Assembly (NCBI GenBank): GCA_021811205.1
Contig: JAJZPK010000082.1
Coordinates: 1-10,074, forward strand
Source of the DNA: Pseudomonadota bacterium
GTDB lineage: Bacteria > Pseudomonadota > Gammaproteobacteria > Burkholderiales > JABEVD01
Reading direction: 5' to 3'
Length of the DNA stretch: 10,074 bases
The notes beneath the pieces were generated by a model. That model made no database searches. It was not told the origin of the DNA and saw only the letters and a list, made by a program, of their open reading frames with translations. Positions 6,883-10,074 of this stretch are shown here, piece after piece. The translations under genes and the position numbers were made by a program. The stretch's first letter is position 1. Each line of letters starts with the position of its first letter.

Positions 6883-7761
6883 TTGAGAAATCCATCACCG
6901 AGCCTTCCCTTCGACCTCGTTCTGGACTCGCTTGACGAGCAGATTGCGCTCGTCGACGCGCACGGAACGATCCGCTACGTCAACCATGCATGGATGGAAT
7001 TCGGCGCGAGGAACGGCATGCCGCATGGCATCGAATGGGTGGGCGAAAACTACCTCGCTGCCCTCGATGCTGCTGAAACCTCCGATGCTGCGAACGGCAT
7101 CAGAGGGGTATTGGAAGGCAGGCTTCCCTCCTTTTCCAGGGAATATCCCTGCCACAGTCCGACCGAGAAGCGCTGGTTCATGATGCGAATCGCTGCAGTC
7201 GTTCCCGGGGAACTGTACGTTATCTCCCACCACAACATTACCCAACGCAAGCTCAGCGAGGAGAAGGTGGCGCTTCTCTCGTTGCAGGACCCGCTCACCG
7301 GATTGTTCAACCGGCGCGCCTTCGATGAACGCCTGGAACAGGCTTTCCGGCATGCCCTGAGGCAGAAGGATGGCCCTGTTTCCCTTCTTCTCGTCGATCT
7401 TGACAACTTCAAGTCGGTCAACGACGAATTCGGGCATCAGGCTGGAGACAGGCTTCTTGTCGAAACCGCCCGAGTGCTCACGAGCGCCATACGCGACAAG
7501 GTGGATTACGCCTTCCGAATCGGCGGGGACGAATTCGCCGTCCTGCTTTTTTCCGACCACAGGGTCGCTTGCGAGAAGGCGGGCCATATTCTGGAAGGCG
7601 TGGACGGAAAGGTCAGCATCGGCGTCGCCACGTTTTCCGGCAAGGATCAGGAGATGAAGGACATCGGAACATTCTTCCGCCTCGCCGACAATGCCCTCTA
7701 TGAGGCCAAGCGCCTCGGACGCGGCAGGTTGCAATCCTCCGAGTTGCTCAAGGAAGCCTAA
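6883..7761 (+). CDS. PAS-GGDEF diguanylate cyclase
   Basis: A soluble protein of about 292 residues. A PAS domain fills roughly residues 8-125 (DSLDEQIALVDAHGTI, then EYPCHSPTEKRWF and a closing HHNITQRK). A short linker leads to a GGDEF domain (133-289) with DPLTGLFNRRAF, VDLDNFKSVN, FGHQAGD and an intact GGDEF at 214-218, so cyclase activity is expected. At the inhibitory-site position the arginine is Asp205 (DKVD instead of RxxD), which predicts loss of c-di-GMP feedback. The start is uncertain. TTG at 6883 has no clear ribosome binding site, while a CTG at 6862 has GAAGG 6 nt upstream. An in-frame TGA at 6850 rules out anything longer. It lies 87 bp after the first cyclase on the same strand, probably co-transcribed, and ends 6 bp from the convergent permease gene. 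Confidence 0.9.
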   Translation: MRNPSPSLPFDLVLDSLDEQIALVDAHGTIRYVNHAWMEFGARNGMPHGIEWVGENYLAALDAAETSDAANGIRGVLEGRLPSFSREYPCHSPTEKRWFMMRIAAVVPGELYVISHHNITQRKLSEEKVALLSLQDPLTGLFNRRAFDERLEQAFRHALRQKDGPVSLLLVDLDNFKSVNDEFGHQAGDRLLVETARVLTSAIRDKVDYAFRIGGDEFAVLLFSDHRVACEKAGHILEGVDGKVSIGVATFSGKDQEMKDIGTFFRLADNALYEAKRLGRGRLQSSELLKEA

Positions 7762-7769
7762 GCCAGGCT
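7755..7769. terminator. Weak hairpin between convergent stop codons
   Basis: AGCCT (7755-7759) and AGGCT (7765-7769) form a five-base-pair stem around AAGCC. The stem overlaps the stop codons of both the PAS-GGDEF gene and the convergent ABC permease. Neither strand has a T-tract after it. It is the only candidate for ending transcription in this 6-bp gap and is not strong. Confidence 0.2.
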
Positions 7770-8589
7770 ATCTTGCGATGTTTGGATAGAGCCATGCGCT
7801 GATTGCGACGAGCAAAGTCAGGGAAGCGGCCAGAACGATGAAATCGAGACCGAGACCGAAATCGCTTATTCCGCCTTTCAGCATCAAGGCCCTCAGGCCA
7901 TCTACCTGATAGGTGAGCGGGTTGAGATGGGATATCTTCTGGAGCCAAGTAGGCATCAATGATGTCGGGTAGATTGCGTTGCTTGCGAAGAAAAGGGGCA
8001 TGGTGAGAACCTGTCCCACGCCCATGAATCTCTCCCTCGTCTTGACGAGGCATGCGATGATGAGCGAGAAGGTCGAAAAAAGCGCTGCGCCGAGCAGGAT
8101 GAGCAGCGATACGCCAAGGAGGGATGCAGGATCCCAGCTCAGCGATACGCCGAGGCTCAGTCCGAGCAGGTAAATGATGATCGCCTGTGAAAGCGCTCTT
8201 GCGCCCGAAGAAAGGGCTTTCCCCATGACGAGGGCCGAACGGGGAGTCGGGCTCGCGAGGAATTTGTAGACGATTCCCTGGTCGCGCTCCCAGATGATGG
8301 AAATGCCGTTGAAAATCGCGATGAACAGCACGCTCTGCGCGAGTATACCGGGCGCCAGGAAATCGATGTACGGACGCCCCCCTGTCGGGATGATTCCCCT
8401 CCGGCTGAATACCTGACCAAAAAGAAGCAGCCAGAGAACAGGCTGGATTGCCCTGGTGAAGAGCTCCGTCGGGTCGTGACGCAGCTTTCTCATTTCCATC
8501 GAGGCGATGGAGAAGGTCTTTCCGAAAAAGCCGAGGACGATGTTTCTATCCGAGACGGCGGGCGATATGCCGCTTTGCGGCCGTGTCAT
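7768..8589 (-). CDS. ABC-2 type transporter permease (DrrB/NodJ-like)
   Basis: A 273-residue integral inner-membrane protein that forms the channel half of an ABC exporter with the ATPase encoded just upstream. It has a cytosolic N-terminus with an amphipathic stretch (MEMRKLRHDPTELFTR) and about six membrane segments, roughly at residues 47-62, 77-100, 132-150, 156-181, 190-210 and 247-267. Hallmarks of the ABC-2 family are FLAPGILAQ near residues 77-85, ERDQG with KFLASPTPR between segments two and three, and HLNPLTYQVDGLR before the last segment. The ATG at 8587-8589 lies inside the ATPase gene and has a strong AAGGAGG (8595-8601) 5 nt upstream, so translation is probably coupled. Known relatives export drugs, polysaccharides or lipids. 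The substrate here is not evident. Confidence 0.92.
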   Translation of the reverse strand: MTRPQSGISPAVSDRNIVLGFFGKTFSIASMEMRKLRHDPTELFTRAIQPVLWLLLFGQVFSRRGIIPTGGRPYIDFLAPGILAQSVLFIAIFNGISIIWERDQGIVYKFLASPTPRSALVMGKALSSGARALSQAIIIYLLGLSLGVSLSWDPASLLGVSLLILLGAALFSTFSLIIACLVKTRERFMGVGQVLTMPLFFASNAIYPTSLMPTWLQKISHLNPLTYQVDGLRALMLKGGISDFGLGLDFIVLAASLTLLVAISAWLYPNIAR

Positions 8590-9346
8590 CGTAGCCTCCT
8601 TCCTGTTCGGGCGTTCCCCCTGTGAAATGTATGAAAACCTCGTCGAGCGGGGTCGAATCGTCCCCTCCGATCGATTTTTTCAGCGCGGAAGGCGTATCCA
8701 TCGCGACTATCCTTCCCCTGTGCATGATCGCCACCCTGCCGCAGAGCCTGTCCGCTTCTTCCATGTAATGAGTGGTGAGAAAAACCGTGCTTTTCCTTCC
8801 TTCTGCAAGATGTTCGATATGCGCCCAGACCTCTTCTCTTGCGACAGGATCGAGACCGACCGTCGGCTCGTCCAGAAAAAGCACCTTGGGGCTGTGCATG
8901 GTGGACTGGGCGATTTCAAGGCGCCTGATCATGCCCCCCGAATAGGAGCGCACGAGTCTGTCTGCAGCATCCGCAAGCCCGATCGACTCGAGGGCATTGT
9001 TGATGGTTTCCTTGATTCTCGATCGTGGAATGTCGTAGAGCTGGGCGAAGACGAGGAGATTTTCGTATCCGCTCAGCTCGCCGTCCGCAGAAAGCTCCTG
9101 TGGAACGTAACCGATCATCCTTCTCACTTCGCTTGGCTGGCCGACGATGTCGTAGCCTGCGACAAGGGCGCTTCCGGAAGTAGGGGGGAGAAGCGTTGTG
9201 AGCATCTTGATCGCAGTCGTCTTTCCGGCGCCGTTCCTGCCCAATAGACCGAAAACCTCGCCTTCCTCGACAGAAAGCGTCATGGATTCGACTGCAACAA
9301 TCGAGCCGAATTCCTTGGCGAGAGAACGGATGACCAGGGCGGACAT
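8546..9346 (-). CDS. ABC transporter ATP-binding protein (DrrA/CcmA-like)
   Basis: A 266-residue nucleotide-binding subunit that powers the adjacent ABC-2 permease. All ATPase motifs are intact: Walker A GRNGAGKT (36-43), Q-loop Gln83, signature YSGGM (135-139), Walker B VLFLDEP (155-161) and the switch His193 in TTHYMEEADRLC. The last is the typical wording of the daunorubicin-resistance type subfamily, as is DTPSALK near the C-terminus. I chose the ATG at 9344-9346 with AAGGTAGGG upstream. A longer open frame to 9565 lies antiphase over the gene upstream and is not used. It starts 4 bp after the stop of the secreted protein gene and overlaps the permease start by 44 bp, so the three genes form a tight operon. 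Confidence 0.94.
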   Translation of the reverse strand: MSALVIRSLAKEFGSIVAVESMTLSVEEGEVFGLLGRNGAGKTTAIKMLTTLLPPTSGSALVAGYDIVGQPSEVRRMIGYVPQELSADGELSGYENLLVFAQLYDIPRSRIKETINNALESIGLADAADRLVRSYSGGMIRRLEIAQSTMHSPKVLFLDEPTVGLDPVAREEVWAHIEHLAEGRKSTVFLTTHYMEEADRLCGRVAIMHRGRIVAMDTPSALKKSIGGDDSTPLDEVFIHFTGGTPEQEGGYDDTAAKRHIARRLG

Positions 9347-9350
9347 GACC

Positions 9351-9755
9351 CTACCTTGGAGGGGCGGCCGGGACCATTTTCCATCCTTCAGGGCAGACCG
9401 GCACGTAGGGATAATAGGCGCCTGAGGATGAACAGTAATACCAGTATTGAGGCGGAGCAGGGGGCAGGATGACCTGAGGCGCGTAGGGGTCGGGGTAGGG
9501 ATAGACCGGGCGGGGATAGAAATACCAGATCGTTCCGACGACCCACCACCATCCGAGACGCCCATCGTGGAATTCGTGATGCCACTTTCCTGCCCGCCAG
9601 CGCGGAAGGTCCCGATTGCGGAATTGACGGATGTCGCCGTGCCATCTTTCCTCGTGACGGCGCCCTTCTTCGTGGTATCGACCGTCTTCCCTGCGCTCAG
9701 CGCCAGCAGGAAAAGCGAATATCACTGCAAGAAGGAAAAACAGAGCTGCTTTCAT
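9351..9755 (-). CDS. Secreted Tyr/Pro/Trp-rich protein of unknown function
   Basis: A 134-residue precursor with a clear Sec signal peptide (a hydrophobic run from MKAALFF to FAFPAGA, with likely cleavage after Ala19), so the mature protein should be periplasmic or surface-located. It has no lipobox Cys. The mature part starts with a highly charged Arg/Glu/His segment (20-65, six His), then an aromatic stretch WWWVVGTIWYFY (70-81), a Pro/Tyr repeat-like stretch (PVYPYPDPY) and a C-terminal module with two Cys (108 and 121) spaced as WYYC...YYPYVPVCPEGW. I recall this last module as recurrent in unnamed proteobacterial proteins. The ATG has TGGAG about 7 nt upstream. As the first gene of the ABC operon it might be a periplasmic partner of the exporter, but this is inferred from order only. 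Confidence 0.85.
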   Translation of the reverse strand: MKAALFFLLAVIFAFPAGAERREDGRYHEEGRRHEERWHGDIRQFRNRDLPRWRAGKWHHEFHDGRLGWWWVVGTIWYFYPRPVYPYPDPYAPQVILPPAPPQYWYYCSSSGAYYPYVPVCPEGWKMVPAAPPR

Positions 9756-9793
9756 TGCGGGCTCCAGGATCGGAAGAAGAGGGGATGAATCAA

Positions 9794-9799
9794 AGTATA
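9794..9799 (-). promoter_or_regulatory. Candidate -10 element of the secreted-protein/ABC operon
   Basis: TATACT on the minus strand matches the sigma-70 -10 consensus at five of six positions and would start transcription near 9787, about 31 nt before the start codon. No good -35 is present at 16-18 bp. A perfect palindrome, GCGAGCTCGC (9805-9814), lies just upstream of it, where an activator or repressor could bind. The gap to regA is only 96 bp and shows no terminator, so some read-through from regA is also possible. Confidence 0.35.
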
Positions 9800-9851
9800 G
9801 CCCAGCGAGCTCGCCGCTCTTGCCGAAGATACCTTTTGTTACGATAGGGCT

Positions 9852-10074
9852 TCAGCTCTTGACGGGCTTCTTGGAGAGCTTTCTCTGCAGGGTTCTTCTG
9901 TGCATGTTGAGGCTCCTTGCGGTTGCCGAGATGTTGCCGTTGTTTTCGGCGAGAACGCTCTGGATGTGCTCCCATTCGAGCCTGTTCACCGACATCGGGT
10001 TGCCGCTCACCTCGGCAGAAGCGTTCCCGTCCAGATCGCGCTTCAATGCGGCTACGATTTCCTCCGCCTTGGCG
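9852..10074 (-). CDS. regA: RegA/PrrA/ActR-type response regulator, C-terminal part
   Basis: Only the last 73 residues are in the window; the receiver domain lies beyond the right edge. What is visible is the linker (AEEIVAALKRDL) and a Fis-type helix-turn-helix: LEWEHIQSVLAENNGNIS, then ATARSLNMHRRTLQRKL. This is the highly conserved DNA-recognition region of the RegA family, whose phosphorylation by the redox-sensing kinase RegB (PrrB) controls respiratory, carbon-fixation and anaerobic genes. The ending KKPV is also typical. The partner kinase, if linked, would be outside the window. Another Fis-type regulator is possible, but the HRRTLQRKL wording favours RegA. It is read in the same direction as the secreted-protein/ABC operon. 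Confidence 0.88.
   Translation of the reverse strand, partial: AKAEEIVAALKRDLDGNASAEVSGNPMSVNRLEWEHIQSVLAENNGNISATARSLNMHRRTLQRKLSKKPVKS

Noticed and set aside
6895..7734. A 279-codon minus-strand frame
   Set aside because: It is fully antisense to the PAS-GGDEF gene, whose motifs are intact on the plus strand.
8507..9247. A 246-codon plus-strand frame
   Set aside because: It is antisense to the ABC ATPase, whose Walker and signature motifs fix the coding strand.
1..10074. CRISPR arrays, insertion sequences, tRNA or rRNA genes
   Set aside because: I found no regularly spaced direct repeats, no transposase-like frame with terminal inverted repeats, and no cloverleaf or rRNA-like sequence in the window.

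Overview
The window looks like a chromosomal segment of a betaproteobacterium, or a close relative, with moderately high GC. The evidence is a short CspA-type cold shock protein, the C-terminus of a RegA/PrrA-type redox response regulator, an FNR-type operator, and long PAS-GGDEF proteins. The genus cannot be fixed from sequence reading alone. I see no tRNA, rRNA, insertion sequence, CRISPR array or phage gene.

Layout, left to right. Positions 1-291 hold no gene I can support, apart from a promoter-like AT-rich patch. A small NTF2/SnoaL-like protein is on + (292-690). On the minus strand come a cold shock gene with a clear terminator and a structured leader (843-1046), an unrecognised 388-residue protein (1371-2537) and a nitronate monooxygenase-like FMN enzyme (2868-4025). 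Diverging from the FMN enzyme are two tandem c-di-GMP synthases on +. The first (4198-6795) is a membrane protein with a periplasmic dCache-like sensor, a PAS, a LOV-type flavin domain, a third PAS and GGDEF. The second (6883-7761) is a soluble PAS-GGDEF protein. Converging on them from the right is a minus-strand operon: a secreted Tyr/Pro-rich protein (9351-9755), an ABC ATPase (8546-9346) and an ABC-2 permease (7768-8589). The 3' end of regA (9852-10074) runs off the right edge.

How the parts may fit together. The centre of the window is a redox, flavin and second-messenger cluster. An FNR-type palindrome at 4085-4098 lies between the FMN oxidoreductase and the first cyclase. Its centre falls exactly at -41.5 relative to the start site implied by a -10 element of the oxidoreductase gene, the classic class II activator position. 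The first cyclase carries a textbook LOV cysteine motif, which predicts a blue-light or flavin-redox input to c-di-GMP. It has isoleucine where the signalling glutamine normally sits. The second cyclase lacks the product-inhibition site that the first one has. The ABC operon is a DrrAB-like exporter whose substrate cannot be told from sequence.

All three plus-strand genes appear to start with TTG. The longer ATG or GTG starts that a naive ORF call would give for the first two lack ribosome binding sites.
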